From an uncultured Bacteroidota bacterium (GTDB lineage: Bacteria; Bacteroidota; Bacteroidia; Bacteroidales; P3), in assembly GCA_902793295.1 (NCBI GenBank), contig CADBDA010000016.1, forward strand, positions 16,104 through 80,103: a stretch of 64,000 bases of DNA, read 5' to 3'. Both the position numbers and the translations under genes were made by a program. Every line of letters starts with the position of its first letter. Positions within the stretch are counted from its first letter, which is position 1. The notes beneath the pieces were generated by a model. That model saw only the letters and a list, made by a program, of their open reading frames with translations, did not search any database and was not told where the DNA came from. Positions 34,324-42,988 of the stretch are shown here, one piece after another.

Positions 34324-34355
34324 GGGGGTGCATCGCTATGCATCCCCTTATTTTT
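34324..34355 (+). terminator. intrinsic terminator after the phosphofructokinase gene
   Basis: GGGGGTGCAT (34324-34333) pairs with ATGCATCCCC (34338-34347), one G-T pair, around a CGCT loop. It is followed by TTATTTTTTT. Confidence 0.8.
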
Positions 34356-34419
34356 TTGGCCTTCTGATACAATATGTATATTATTTCTTCGTTATCAAAC
34401 GAAAATCACATCTGTAAGT

Positions 34420-35730
34420 ATGCACCTCAAAAAATATATCCTACCTCTTCTGCTGGTCGTCGCGGTGGGGCTCTCGATGCCCGCCATGGCCCAAAGCAAG
34501 TCGAAAAAACAGCTGGAACGGGAAAAGACCCAACTGGAAAACGAAATCAAACGTCTGAATGCCGACCTGGCGAAGGCCAAGAAGAACACCAAGCTCAACG
34601 CCAACCAGTTGGCGGCGCTCAACAAGAAAATCAACGAGCGCAACAAGCTGATTGATAACATCAACGGACAGCTGTCGCAAATCGACAGCCAGATTTCGAA
34701 GATGAACGACAGCATCTCCAACATCCAGTCGCGCAGGGCCTCGCTGCAGCAGAGCTATGCCGCCGCCGTGCGGTCGCTGTTCCGCGAATACAACAACGTC
34801 GACAAATGGGTGCTGCTGTTCGATACGCCGTCATACAACAAGGCGCTGCTGCGCACCAAATACTTCAAACGCTACAACGAATTGCGGCTGCGCCAGTCGA
34901 AGGCTATCCGCCAATGCGAGAAGGAATTGGAAGATGCCAATGCCGAACTCAAACGCCAAAAGGATGCACAGACAAGCCTGCTGAGCCAGGAAACCCGCCA
35001 TCGCGAACAGCTGGCCAAGGAACAACGCCAGAAGGAGGCCTCGATGAAGGAGTCGAAAGCCAACGAGAAGAAACTCTCCAAGCAGCTCAGCAACAAAGAG
35101 GCGCAGAAACGCAAACTGCAACAGCAGATACAACGACTGATTGACGAAGAGGTGCGCAAGGCCAACGAACAGCGTGCCGCCGCCCAGAAAAAGGCTGCCG
35201 CCGCTGCCGCTTCGAACAAGACCACCACTACCAAAGGCACTGGCACCACCAAGAGCAACACCACCAAGACAACCGCTGCCACGTCGAATACCGTAACCGA
35301 CAAAACGACGGCCGCCGAAACGGCGCTCTCCAACGACTTCGCTTCGAACAAGGGCCGATTGGCATGGCCGGTGGCATACACCTCCATTGCCCGCAACTAT
35401 GGCGTGTATACGCACGAGAGCGGTGGACAGAACATGAACAACGGCATCGACCTGGTGACGGTGCAGGGCACCAATGTCTATGCGGTCTTTAAGGGCGTAG
35501 TGTCGCGCACGTTCACCTGTCCTAACGGCACGCTGGGCGTCATTATCCGCCATGGTGACTACATGACGGTCTACTGTAACCTGGCATCGCTTTCGGTCAA
35601 GAGCGGTCAGCAGGTGGCCACCCGTGCGGTTATTGGCACCGTCGCCAACGACGGCAATGGCCATGGCGAATTCAGCTTCCAGCTTTGGAAAGGACGCGAA
35701 AGCCAGAACCCCCGCAGCTGGCTACGCTAG
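34420..35730 (+). CDS. EnvC-like murein hydrolase activator (M23 family)
   Basis: EnvC-type proteins activate amidases at the division site. The 436-residue product has a signal peptide (cleavage near AMAQ, about 25) and a long coiled coil (about 28-255, rich in Lys, Glu and Gln). A Thr/Ser/Lys/Ala-rich linker (about 262-300) precedes a C-terminal LytM domain (about 310-436). The metal ligands of active M23 peptidases are missing: the first HxxxD site reads NNGID and the HxH site reads GHGEF. So it should be a regulator, not an enzyme. A fuller set of wall enzymes lies elsewhere in the window. Confidence 0.87.
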   Translation: MHLKKYILPLLLVVAVGLSMPAMAQSKSKKQLEREKTQLENEIKRLNADLAKAKKNTKLNANQLAALNKKINERNKLIDNINGQLSQIDSQISKMNDSISNIQSRRASLQQSYAAAVRSLFREYNNVDKWVLLFDTPSYNKALLRTKYFKRYNELRLRQSKAIRQCEKELEDANAELKRQKDAQTSLLSQETRHREQLAKEQRQKEASMKESKANEKKLSKQLSNKEAQKRKLQQQIQRLIDEEVRKANEQRAAAQKKAAAAAASNKTTTTKGTGTTKSNTTKTTAATSNTVTDKTTAAETALSNDFASNKGRLAWPVAYTSIARNYGVYTHESGGQNMNNGIDLVTVQGTNVYAVFKGVVSRTFTCPNGTLGVIIRHGDYMTVYCNLASLSVKSGQQVATRAVIGTVANDGNGHGEFSFQLWKGRESQNPRSWLR

Positions 35731-35772
35731 TTTGAAGGGTGACAATGGTTGATTGTGGGCATTTTGATTGCA

Positions 35773-35950
35773 GGTTTAAACTTCCAATCTCGGGTTTAAA
35801 CCTCCAATTTCAGGTTTGAGCTTCTGATCTCTTTTTAAGCCTCCACACTTTGGTTTGAGCTTCTGATCTCTTTTTGAGTTTTCACACTCTGGGTTTGAAA
35901 TTCCAATCTCCGGTTTGCGCTTTCACACTCGGGTTTAAGCCTCCCATCGC
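35773..35950 (+). repeat. degenerate 19-22 base tandem repeat
   Basis: About nine units such as GGTTTAAACTTCCAATCTCG, GGTTTAAACCTCCAATTTCA and GGTTTGAGCTTCTGATCTC run from here to the lpxH stop codon. They separate convergent envC-like and lpxH genes. No coding role is evident. Confidence 0.75.
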
Positions 35951-36703
35951 TTATCGAAAAGATTCGAGGGTGAGCTGTTCGCCGTCGAAAACGGCATAGT
36001 CGCGGTTTTCGATCCAGTTGCCCACGTTGATGTAGGTGGCGTCGCCCACGGGGCGGCAGACAGGTGTGTGGCGGTGTCCGAAAAGGAAATAATGGAAGGG
36101 GGGCATGCCGGCGGCGATGCGTTCCAGCTGGCGTTTGGCGCAGTATTGGTAGATGGCCTCCTTGTCGTCGCCCAGGTAGCCGTTGTTGGTCAGGCTGTGG
36201 CGCCGGCGGCTGTTGGCCGACCAACGGTGGGCCAGCGGAAAACCGATGTTGGGATGGATGCCGGCAAAGAGCCATTGGTTGAAGCGGCTACGGAAAACAC
36301 GTTTGAGGAAATTGTAACTGCGGTCCTGGTTGCCCATGCCGTCGCCGTGTCCCAGCAGGAACAGCCGGCCGTCGATGGTCATCTCTTCAGGTTCGTGATG
36401 CATCAGCACGCCGATTTCTTTCTCCAGATAGTCGAACAGCCACATGTCGTGGTTGCCGATGAAAAAGTGGAACTCCACCCCGTCGTCGGCCATCTGCGCC
36501 ATCTTTCCCAACAGCCGGACAAAGCCGCGGGGTACTGCATGTTTGTAGGTGAACCAGAAGTCGAAGATGTCGCCGAGCATGATCACCCTGCGGGCGTCGT
36601 TTTCGATGCTGGTCAGCCACCTTACCATGTCGGCTTCGCGTTGGCGCGTGTCGGCTCCGCTTCCCAGATGGGCATCGGTGATGAAATAGGTCTTGTGACG
36701 CAT
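35951..36703 (-). CDS. lpxH: UDP-2,3-diacylglucosamine hydrolase (LpxH-type phosphoesterase)
   Basis: LpxH cleaves UDP-2,3-diacylglucosamine to lipid X in lipid A synthesis. The 250-residue product has the calcineurin-like metal motifs in order: FITDAHLG (Asp10, His12), LGDIFDFW, FFIGNHD, LLGHGDG and the late FGHRHTP. ATG 36703 is chosen because homology starts at the first strand (KTYFITDAH). The 57 codons upstream are low-complexity. Bacteroidetes enzymes of this group are somewhat diverged from E. coli LpxH, so the family name is firm and the substrate likely. Confidence 0.85.
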   Translation of the reverse strand: MRHKTYFITDAHLGSGADTRQREADMVRWLTSIENDARRVIMLGDIFDFWFTYKHAVPRGFVRLLGKMAQMADDGVEFHFFIGNHDMWLFDYLEKEIGVLMHHEPEEMTIDGRLFLLGHGDGMGNQDRSYNFLKRVFRSRFNQWLFAGIHPNIGFPLAHRWSANSRRRHSLTNNGYLGDDKEAIYQYCAKRQLERIAAGMPPFHYFLFGHRHTPVCRPVGDATYINVGNWIENRDYAVFDGEQLTLESFR

Positions 36704-36797
36704 GCTTCGTGTTGTTGTGGGTTGGAGAATGTGGGGATTCGTGGTGGGAATTGATGGTTTGGTGGCGCGAAGGCGTCCAATCTTCAATTCGCCGTCA

Positions 36798-37595
36798 TTA
36801 TTTGATGATGATTTCCTGTCCGGGTTGTTGCTGCTGCTGAGCCATGGCGCGAGCGCTGCGGATGCGTTCCACACGGGTCTTGAAATACTGGGTGTGGGGG
36901 TTGGTGGGCAGCGAGTCGTTCAGTCCTTCGAGTGCGGTTTCGAACACCTCGAAGTCCGATTCGGCGTAGAAGACGCGCATGGTGTGGTTGTAGGGGGCGT
37001 CGATGGCGTAGAGGGTGCTGAGCGAACCGCGGTGATCGTTGATGAAGTTGTAGAGGGTCAGGTAAACCAGCTGCCGGTTGGAGACGAAGATGGAGTCGGT
37101 GACCTTATGGGCCTCCTCGTACTGCTGGGCGTTCATGGAGGCTTTGTTCTGCTGGTCCTGGTGGGCAATGTCAGAAATGACCAGGTTCGACGCGTTGATG
37201 TGGTCCTGAATCTCCCACATCAGCTGCGATTCGGGCGATCCTTCGACACGGTAGGTGCTGCCCAATTTGGTGGCGTCGCCGTGAAGGACGATATGTTCCG
37301 CATCGCGCGGCAGCAGGACGATATAATCCACCGGCGACACATGCAGGTTGTAGAAGGTCTGGTAGGGCATGGAGCCTTCAAAGCTGAAGTGGCCTTTGCT
37401 GTCGCAGCGGATGGAATCCACGAAGTTGGCTCCGTTGTCGGGCGTCATCTCCTCGAGGTAGAGGGTCATGTTGGCGGCGTTGGTCAGGGTGCCTTCGATG
37501 GTGAAGGTGGCGTTGCCGTCGGTGGGCTTGTTGTGGCATGCGGTGGCGCAAAGCAGCAGGGCAGCCATCCATATCATTGTGCAGAATCGGTTCAT
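36798..37595 (-). CDS. DUF4369-type lipoprotein without thioredoxin domain
   Basis: The 265-residue product begins with a lipoprotein signal peptide (LLLCATAC, Cys20). It has a DUF4369-like beta domain at about 28-120 (FTIEGTLTNAANMTLYLEEM, GHFSFEGSM) and a helical rest ending in a Gln-rich tail. In Bacteroidetes this domain commonly precedes a TlpA-like thioredoxin domain, but here no CxxC redox motif follows. It therefore seems a stand-alone version. It lies 94 bases upstream of lpxH on the same strand. Function unknown. Confidence 0.7.
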   Translation of the reverse strand: MNRFCTMIWMAALLLCATACHNKPTDGNATFTIEGTLTNAANMTLYLEEMTPDNGANFVDSIRCDSKGHFSFEGSMPYQTFYNLHVSPVDYIVLLPRDAEHIVLHGDATKLGSTYRVEGSPESQLMWEIQDHINASNLVISDIAHQDQQNKASMNAQQYEEAHKVTDSIFVSNRQLVYLTLYNFINDHRGSLSTLYAIDAPYNHTMRVFYAESDFEVFETALEGLNDSLPTNPHTQYFKTRVERIRSARAMAQQQQQPGQEIIIK

Positions 37596-37687
37596 TGCTG
37601 ATTGATTATTGGGGATTGATGTTTTTGCTTGATACTATTGATTGAATAAAAAGATGACGTCGTTAGGGTCCGGAGAAAGGGCGTTTT

Positions 37688-38626
37688 TTATGGGTTTGTT
37701 CTTGCCATGAAGTCCGCCAGGGTGAGCGCCGCCATGGCTTCCACGATGACCACGGTGCGGGGCAGGTGGCATTGGTCGTGCCGACCGCCGGGGATGATGG
37801 TTTTGAGGTTGCCATTGGCGTCGATGCATTCGGTGGGTTGGTCGATGGTCACCACCGGATGGAACGCTGTGCGGAACACTACGGGCATGCCGTTGCTGAT
37901 GCCCCCCTGAATGCCGCCACAATGGTTGGTGCGGGTGGTGAAATCGCTGTTCCAAGCGTCGCGGTATTGGCTGCCCGGCATTCGAGCCGCTTCGAATCCG
38001 GCGCCCATCTCGAAGCCGATGGCCGACGGGATGCTCATCATGGCGGCCGCCAGACGGGCGTTGAGTTTGTCGAAGATGGGGTCGCCGATGCCAGCCGGCA
38101 GGTGGTCGATGGTACAGGTGATGATGCCGCCGCTGCTGTCGTGGTCGGCAGGGGAGGGGCTTTCCGCCACTTGTGCCTGGATGCTGATGCCCGTGGAGCG
38201 CAGCATCATCTTGGCCAGTGCGCCGCCCGCCACGCGTGCGGCTGTTTCGCGTGCCGAAGCGCGTCCGCCACCGCGATGGTCACGTCGGCCGTAGCGTTGC
38301 AGGTAGGTGTAGTCGGCATGTCCGGGACGGCACAGCTCCTTCAGCTGGTCGTAGTCGTCGCTGCGAGCCTGACTGTTGCGGATCAGGAAAGCGATGGGGG
38401 TGCCCAGGGTGGTCTCTTCGTAGATGCCCGACAGCAGTTCCACCTCGTCGGGTTCACGTCGGCTGGTGGCGGCATTGCCCGCATGGCGGCGTGCCATGTC
38501 GTCGGACAGCAGTTGGCGGTCGATGACGATGCCGGCAGGGCAGCCGTCGACCACGCCACCGATGGCGGCGCCGTGCGATTCGCCGAAAGTGGTCAGTCGA
38601 AAATGGGTTCCGAAGGTGTTCGACAC
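37688..38626 (-). CDS. aroC: chorismate synthase, shortened
   Basis: AroC makes chorismate from EPSP with reduced FMN, the last shared step of aromatic synthesis. The 312-residue product has N-terminal FRLTTFGESHG, the GRRDHRGGGRASARETAARVAGGA block, DSSGGIITC, and the C-terminal GGIQGGISNG and RHDQCHLPR blocks with the flavin- and substrate-binding His and Arg residues. Most bacterial AroC have about 350-365 residues. Here about 40-45 residues that normally lie between the AQV strand and the DSxGG block are absent. The gene is otherwise intact, so activity is likely but not certain. Confidence 0.92.
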   Translation of the reverse strand: MSNTFGTHFRLTTFGESHGAAIGGVVDGCPAGIVIDRQLLSDDMARRHAGNAATSRREPDEVELLSGIYEETTLGTPIAFLIRNSQARSDDYDQLKELCRPGHADYTYLQRYGRRDHRGGGRASARETAARVAGGALAKMMLRSTGISIQAQVAESPSPADHDSSGGIITCTIDHLPAGIGDPIFDKLNARLAAAMMSIPSAIGFEMGAGFEAARMPGSQYRDAWNSDFTTRTNHCGGIQGGISNGMPVVFRTAFHPVVTIDQPTECIDANGNLKTIIPGGRHDQCHLPRTVVIVEAMAALTLADFMARTNP

Positions 38627-38655
38627 GTTTTTTCCAGTTGGGTTTTAAAAGGCTA

Positions 38656-38679
38656 AGAGCCGTGCGAGGGCACGGCTCT
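38656..38679 (-). terminator. hairpin terminator after the FKBP gene
   Basis: AGAGCCGTGC pairs exactly with GCACGGCTCT around a GAGG loop. Read on the minus strand, the hairpin follows the FKBP stop and is followed by CTTTTAAAA. Confidence 0.65.
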
Positions 38680-38697
38680 GATGCGGATGAGGTTTGT

Positions 38698-39564
38698 TTA
38701 CTTCACAATATCGAGCAATTCCACCTCGAAGATGAGCGTAGATCCCGGCGGTATTTCGCCGTTGATGCGGTCGCCGTAGCCCAATTCGGAGGGGATGTAG
38801 AAGATATACTTCGAGCCGACGTTCATCAGCTGCAGACCTTCCGTCCATCCGGGAATCACTTGGTTGACGTAGAATTCGGCGGGATTTCCGCGGTCGTAGC
38901 TGCTGTCAAATTTTTTGCCGTCGATGAAGGTGCCGGTATAATGTACCCTGACCATATTCTTGGCGGTGGGCTTACGGCCTTCGCCTTTCTTCACAATGCG
39001 GTACTGCAATCCGCTATTGGTGGTGTAGACCGACTTGTTGTTGGCGTTTTCTTTCAGGAATTTTTTGCCGGCGGCCTTGTTCTTTTCGAGGGAGGCCATC
39101 ATCTCTTCATGTTTTTTGCGCTGGTTTTCCTCGAAATTCTGTTGGAAGCGTTGCAGCAGCGATTGGCTTACCTGCGGCGGGAATCCGGCATTGCCATGGG
39201 CCATGTCGTAGAACGACTGGGAGACGATGTCGAGGTCGATGCCCAGATGCTGTTGCTGCCAGCTGGCGGCAATGTCGCGCGCAATGGCGTACGATGCCGA
39301 GTCGTTGAATGTGGTGATTTGCTTGTGGCCATGGTCCAGGCGCTTCACCTGCTCGGTCAGTTTGGCTTCGGTCGCTTTCGCCGTTTTCAGCTCATTCTGC
39401 AGCGATTTGAGCTCTTTGCTCATTTCTTCCATCTCCTGACGCATCTGGTAGTAGTGGGATTCGCTCATCACGGCTTTGCCGCGTTTGATGGTGACCTCGT
39501 CTGACTGAGCCATGGCGACGCCTGTCAGACAGCAGGCAGCGATAAGAATGAATGTTTTTTTCAT
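38698..39564 (-). CDS. FKBP-type peptidyl-prolyl isomerase, periplasmic
   Basis: The enzyme catalyses proline cis-trans isomerisation during folding of exported proteins. The 288-residue product has a signal peptide (cleavage after GVAMA, about 19). A long helical N-terminal dimerisation domain comes next (about 35-175, FKBP_N-like). The C-terminal FKBP domain runs from about 180 to 288 with VHYTGTFIDGKKFDSSYDRG, VIPGWTEGLQLM and YGDRINGEIPPGSTLIFEVELL. Active-site Tyr, Phe, Asp, Trp and Ile positions are present. It resembles FkpA/Mip-type chaperone isomerases. Confidence 0.92.
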   Translation of the reverse strand: MKKTFILIAACCLTGVAMAQSDEVTIKRGKAVMSESHYYQMRQEMEEMSKELKSLQNELKTAKATEAKLTEQVKRLDHGHKQITTFNDSASYAIARDIAASWQQQHLGIDLDIVSQSFYDMAHGNAGFPPQVSQSLLQRFQQNFEENQRKKHEEMMASLEKNKAAGKKFLKENANNKSVYTTNSGLQYRIVKKGEGRKPTAKNMVRVHYTGTFIDGKKFDSSYDRGNPAEFYVNQVIPGWTEGLQLMNVGSKYIFYIPSELGYGDRINGEIPPGSTLIFEVELLDIVK

Positions 39565-39584
39565 GTTCTGTCTATTTTAACAAA

Positions 39585-39613
39585 CCGCATTGGGAGCCCG
39601 GCTCCCAATGCGG
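39585..39613 (-). terminator. hairpin after the butyrate kinase gene
   Basis: CCGCATTGGGAGCC and GGCTCCCAATGCGG form perfect 14-base arms with a one-base gap. It lies between buk and the FKBP gene, both on the minus strand, so buk is probably its own unit. Confidence 0.65.
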
Positions 39614-39655
39614 CATACATGTCGTTGGTTCTTTTTGGAAAGATGCTTGCTGGGC

Positions 39656-40747
39656 TTAGGCGTAGATTTTGGCTTTGGCGCCATCCAAAATCTCTTTGCC
39701 GCACATGGCAAGGGCCAGCATCTCGTTTTCGCCTTTGTAGATCTTGACAGGGGCGATCCAATCGATGCGTTTGGTGATTTCGGCCATCCAAGGCTTGCTG
39801 TAGGCGATGCCGCCGGTGAGGAGGATGGCGTCGACTTTGCCGCAAACCACAGCAGCCAGACGGCTGATTTCCATGGCCACCTGATAGCAGAAGGCGTCGA
39901 CCAGCAGTTTGCATTTCTCGTCGCCGGCAAGGGCTTTCTTTTCCACCTCGTAGGCGTCGTTGGTGCCCAGATAAGCCACAAAACCGCCTTCGGCAGTGAC
40001 CATCTTCTTCAGCTGGGCTTCGGTGTATTTGCCGCTGCAGGCCACCTCGATGAGTTTCGAGGCGTTGATGCTTCCGCAACGGGTGGGCGAGAAGGCACCG
40101 AGACCGCAGAGGGCGCGGTTCACTTCGACCACGCGGCCGTGGTTGTGGATGCCCACGCTGACACCACCACCCATGTGGGCGATGATAAGGTTCAGGTCCT
40201 CATAGTGTTTGCCCAGTTCGCGCGCATAGAGCTTGGCGGTCATTTTCTGGTTCAGGCAATGCCAGATGACGCCTTCGCGGCTGGGGTCGAGGTCGAATAC
40301 AGGGTGGCCGGAGATTTTGGCGTAATCGGGACGCTCGTCGACGATGCCGGGGTCGGAGATGTAAGCGTGCTCCAATCCGATTTCGGTGGCGATGCTGTCG
40401 GCTATCAGAGCGCCCAGGTTGCAGGCATGCTTGCCCTGGATGCCGTCGTGGCACTCCTGCTTCATCAGTTCGTTCACCTCATAGGTGCCCGATTCGCAAG
40501 GACGGGTCAGGCCGCCACGGCCCATGACGATAGCGATTTCGTCGGTGCCCACATTGTGGCGCTTGAGCATGTCAAGGATGGCACCTTTGCGGTAGTCGAA
40601 CTGGTCGGCCACTTCCTTGAATTTTTGGATCTCTTCAATAGGATGGCTCAAATTCTCGGTGAAAACTTCATTTTCTCCTTCGTAGATAGCAGCCTTGGTC
40701 GAGGTTGCGCCTGGGTTGATAACCAGCGTATATTTCTTTGTACTCAT
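39656..40747 (-). CDS. buk: butyrate kinase
   Basis: Buk converts butyryl-phosphate and ADP to butyrate and ATP (or the reverse). The 363-residue product belongs to the acetokinase/butyrate kinase superfamily: INPGATSTKAAIYEGE at the N-terminus, the MGRGGLTRPCESGTYEVNE block, IAHMGGGVSVGIHNHGR, and ILLTGGIAYSKPW near the C-terminus. Length and motifs favour butyrate over acetate kinase (about 400 residues). Branched-chain acids may also serve. No phosphotransbutyrylase gene is adjacent, though the two usually form a pair. It has its own promoter at 40786-40793. Confidence 0.93.
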   Translation of the reverse strand: MSTKKYTLVINPGATSTKAAIYEGENEVFTENLSHPIEEIQKFKEVADQFDYRKGAILDMLKRHNVGTDEIAIVMGRGGLTRPCESGTYEVNELMKQECHDGIQGKHACNLGALIADSIATEIGLEHAYISDPGIVDERPDYAKISGHPVFDLDPSREGVIWHCLNQKMTAKLYARELGKHYEDLNLIIAHMGGGVSVGIHNHGRVVEVNRALCGLGAFSPTRCGSINASKLIEVACSGKYTEAQLKKMVTAEGGFVAYLGTNDAYEVEKKALAGDEKCKLLVDAFCYQVAMEISRLAAVVCGKVDAILLTGGIAYSKPWMAEITKRIDWIAPVKIYKGENEMLALAMCGKEILDGAKAKIYA

Positions 40748-40785
40748 ATATTATTTTGTTGTTTGATTTTCTTTTTTAATCGATG

Positions 40786-40793
40786 CAAAAATA
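40786..40793 (-). promoter_or_regulatory. -7 box of buk
   Basis: The minus strand reads TATTTTTG, 39 bases before the buk ATG. The following 200 bases to mltD are very AT-rich and hold no gene. Confidence 0.55.
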
Positions 40794-41009
40794 GCAATTT
40801 TTTTACAATTGGCGATTGTTAAAAAAAGTCTATGCAATTTTTGGAATGACGAAAATGTTAACATTCTTTATTTCTTATTTGAAAATCAGCCTTATACGAT
40901 TTGGTATTTTTTTTGTTTTTTTTCGTGAAAATCCTTTTTTTTTCATTGTTTCAGGATTTTCGTATAATAAAATAGAACTATTTGAGTTAATTATTCAAAT
41001 TCATTCGCT

Positions 41010-42611
41010 ATGAACAAACTCATCCATCATTATATTGCTGTCTTTTCTTTGTTGGCTTCACTCGCACTTGCTTCCGTTCCCGTTTTCGGCCAACGCCCCG
41101 ACAACAGCATCGACACGAATTTCTTCCTGGCAGTGGATGCCGCCAACTACGACAGCCTGCTCCACAATTTCTATATGCAGCAGTATGTCCAGTCGGCCAA
41201 CAGCCATCGCAACCGCAAGGCCTCGCAGGCTTATGCCGAATTTGACAATATTCCCGACTCGGTCTTCATCCACCGCTTGCAGCGCCTCCACATGGTGGTG
41301 CCCATGACCTACAACAGCGATGTGCGTGCCTATATCAAGCTCTATGTGCGCATCATGAGCCGCCGACTGGATGCAATGCTCTCATTGACGGAATACTATT
41401 TCCCCATGTTCGAGGAGACGCTTGACCGCTACAAGGTGCCTTCCGAACTGAAATATCTCACCATCGTTGAATCGGCGCTCAACCCCCAAGCCACCTCACG
41501 TGCCGGCGCTGCCGGATTGTGGCAGTTCATGTATTCCACCGGACGGCACTATGACCTGGAAGTCAACTCGCTGGTCGACGAGCGCCGCGACCCCTACAAG
41601 TCGACTGTCGCTGCGGCCCGACTGCTGCGTTCGCTCTACGACATCTACCGCGACTGGCAGCTGGCCATGGCGGCCTACAACTGTGGTCCGGGCAACGTCA
41701 ACAAGGCTATTGCCCGTTCGGGCGGCAAACATACCTTCTGGGAAATCTATCCTTACCTGCCCCGCGAAACGCGCGGCTACATCCCCGCCTATATCGGTGC
41801 CACCTATGTCATGAACTACTATCAGGAACACGGACTTACGGCGGGCCGCTACGAACTGCCGTTGCGCACCGACACCATCCATCTGCACAAAGATGTCCAC
41901 TTTGCCGCTGTGACCAAATTCACTGGCATTCCGACGGTGCAGCTGCGCCAGCTCAACCCGCAGTACCGGGCCGATGTGGTGCCGGCATCGTCGCGCTCCT
42001 ACGCCATCTGCCTGCCTTCCAACCGCTCCGGCCTCTTCCTGAAATATGAGGATTCCATCTATAGGGTCTCGAAGGACACCATTGCCAAGAAAAACACCTA
42101 TGTGGCCTCGTCGGTTTCGTCGGGTACCATCGTCTACCATAAGGTGCGCAAAGGCGAGACATGGAGCGGCATCGCCAACCGCTATGGCGTTTCGGTCAAC
42201 AGCCTGAAACGTTGGAACGGCAAAGGCCGCAAGAGTTCGCTCAAGGTGGGTACCCGCCTCAAAATATATCTGCCGGCCAAAGAGGATAACAACAAGTCCT
42301 CCAGCGAGTCGGAGACTTCGAAAAACGACACGGTCAGCACCGCTGCCGACTCGTCGCAGGTGGCCAACAACACTTCCAAACCGACTGCCAACACGACAAA
42401 AGCCGATAACAACAAAAGCAACACCGGCACCAAGACAACCACCAAGACAAATACTGCCAAAAACAACAGCCCGGTCTACTATACGGTGCGAAAGGGCGAC
42501 AGCTTGGGCAAGATTGCCAGCAAACACCACACCTCGGTGACCAAACTGAAGCAGCTGAACAACCTCAGATCAGACAAGATACGCGTCGGTCAGCGTCTGA
42601 GGGTCAAATAA
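41010..42611 (+). CDS. MltD-like membrane-bound lytic transglycosylase with two LysM domains
   Basis: The enzyme cleaves peptidoglycan glycan strands between MurNAc and GlcNAc. The 533-residue product has a signal peptide (cleavage near VFGQ, about 28) and a lytic transglycosylase domain (about 140-270) with catalytic Glu154 in LTIVESALNPQATSRAGAAG. The AMAAYNCGPGNVNKAI block is also present. LysM domains lie at about 373-420 (HKVRKGETWSGIANRYGVS) and 488-533 (YTVRKGDSLGKIASKHHTS). A Thr/Ser/Lys/Asn-rich linker separates the LysM modules. It precedes the FtsB-like gene by 22 bases. Confidence 0.92.
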   Translation: MNKLIHHYIAVFSLLASLALASVPVFGQRPDNSIDTNFFLAVDAANYDSLLHNFYMQQYVQSANSHRNRKASQAYAEFDNIPDSVFIHRLQRLHMVVPMTYNSDVRAYIKLYVRIMSRRLDAMLSLTEYYFPMFEETLDRYKVPSELKYLTIVESALNPQATSRAGAAGLWQFMYSTGRHYDLEVNSLVDERRDPYKSTVAAARLLRSLYDIYRDWQLAMAAYNCGPGNVNKAIARSGGKHTFWEIYPYLPRETRGYIPAYIGATYVMNYYQEHGLTAGRYELPLRTDTIHLHKDVHFAAVTKFTGIPTVQLRQLNPQYRADVVPASSRSYAICLPSNRSGLFLKYEDSIYRVSKDTIAKKNTYVASSVSSGTIVYHKVRKGETWSGIANRYGVSVNSLKRWNGKGRKSSLKVGTRLKIYLPAKEDNNKSSSESETSKNDTVSTAADSSQVANNTSKPTANTTKADNNKSNTGTKTTTKTNTAKNNSPVYYTVRKGDSLGKIASKHHTSVTKLKQLNNLRSDKIRVGQRLRVK

Positions 42612-42633
42612 CATCGCAAATTCGGTAAGCACA

Positions 42634-42945
42634 ATGAATTTCAAGGATACCAAAGTCTGGAAAATCATCAAGAACAAGTATGTCATCACTTGTATCATCT
42701 TTCTGCTGATCATCCTTTTTCTTGACGAAAACAACCTCTTCGTGACCCGCTCGCTGCGACACGATGTGGCCGAATTGAACTATACCATCGACACCCTCAA
42801 ACAGGGCATCACCGCCGACAGCATCAAGGCGGAACGGCTCAAAAACGACATCGACTCCATCGAACGCTACGGACGCGAGACCTACTTCATGAAGGGCGAT
42901 AAGGAGGATGTCTTTGTCGTGACCCGTGTTGCCGAGTCGGATTGA
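42634..42945 (+). CDS. FtsB/DivIC-like septum formation protein
   Basis: The 103-residue product has one transmembrane helix (about 17-33, VITCIIFLLIILFL) followed by a coiled coil (about 45-80, with DTLKQGITADSIKAERLKND). The end is REKYFMK-like (RETYFMKGDKEDVF), the pattern of FtsB/DivIC division proteins in Bacteroidetes. FtsB bridges FtsL and FtsQ in the divisome. It lies between two peptidoglycan hydrolase genes on the same strand, which fits a division or wall role. Confidence 0.82.
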   Translation: MNFKDTKVWKIIKNKYVITCIIFLLIILFLDENNLFVTRSLRHDVAELNYTIDTLKQGITADSIKAERLKNDIDSIERYGRETYFMKGDKEDVFVVTRVAESD

Positions 42946-42988
42946 AACCACGCTTCGGATAGCTAACCATAAACACAACGCGTAACCT

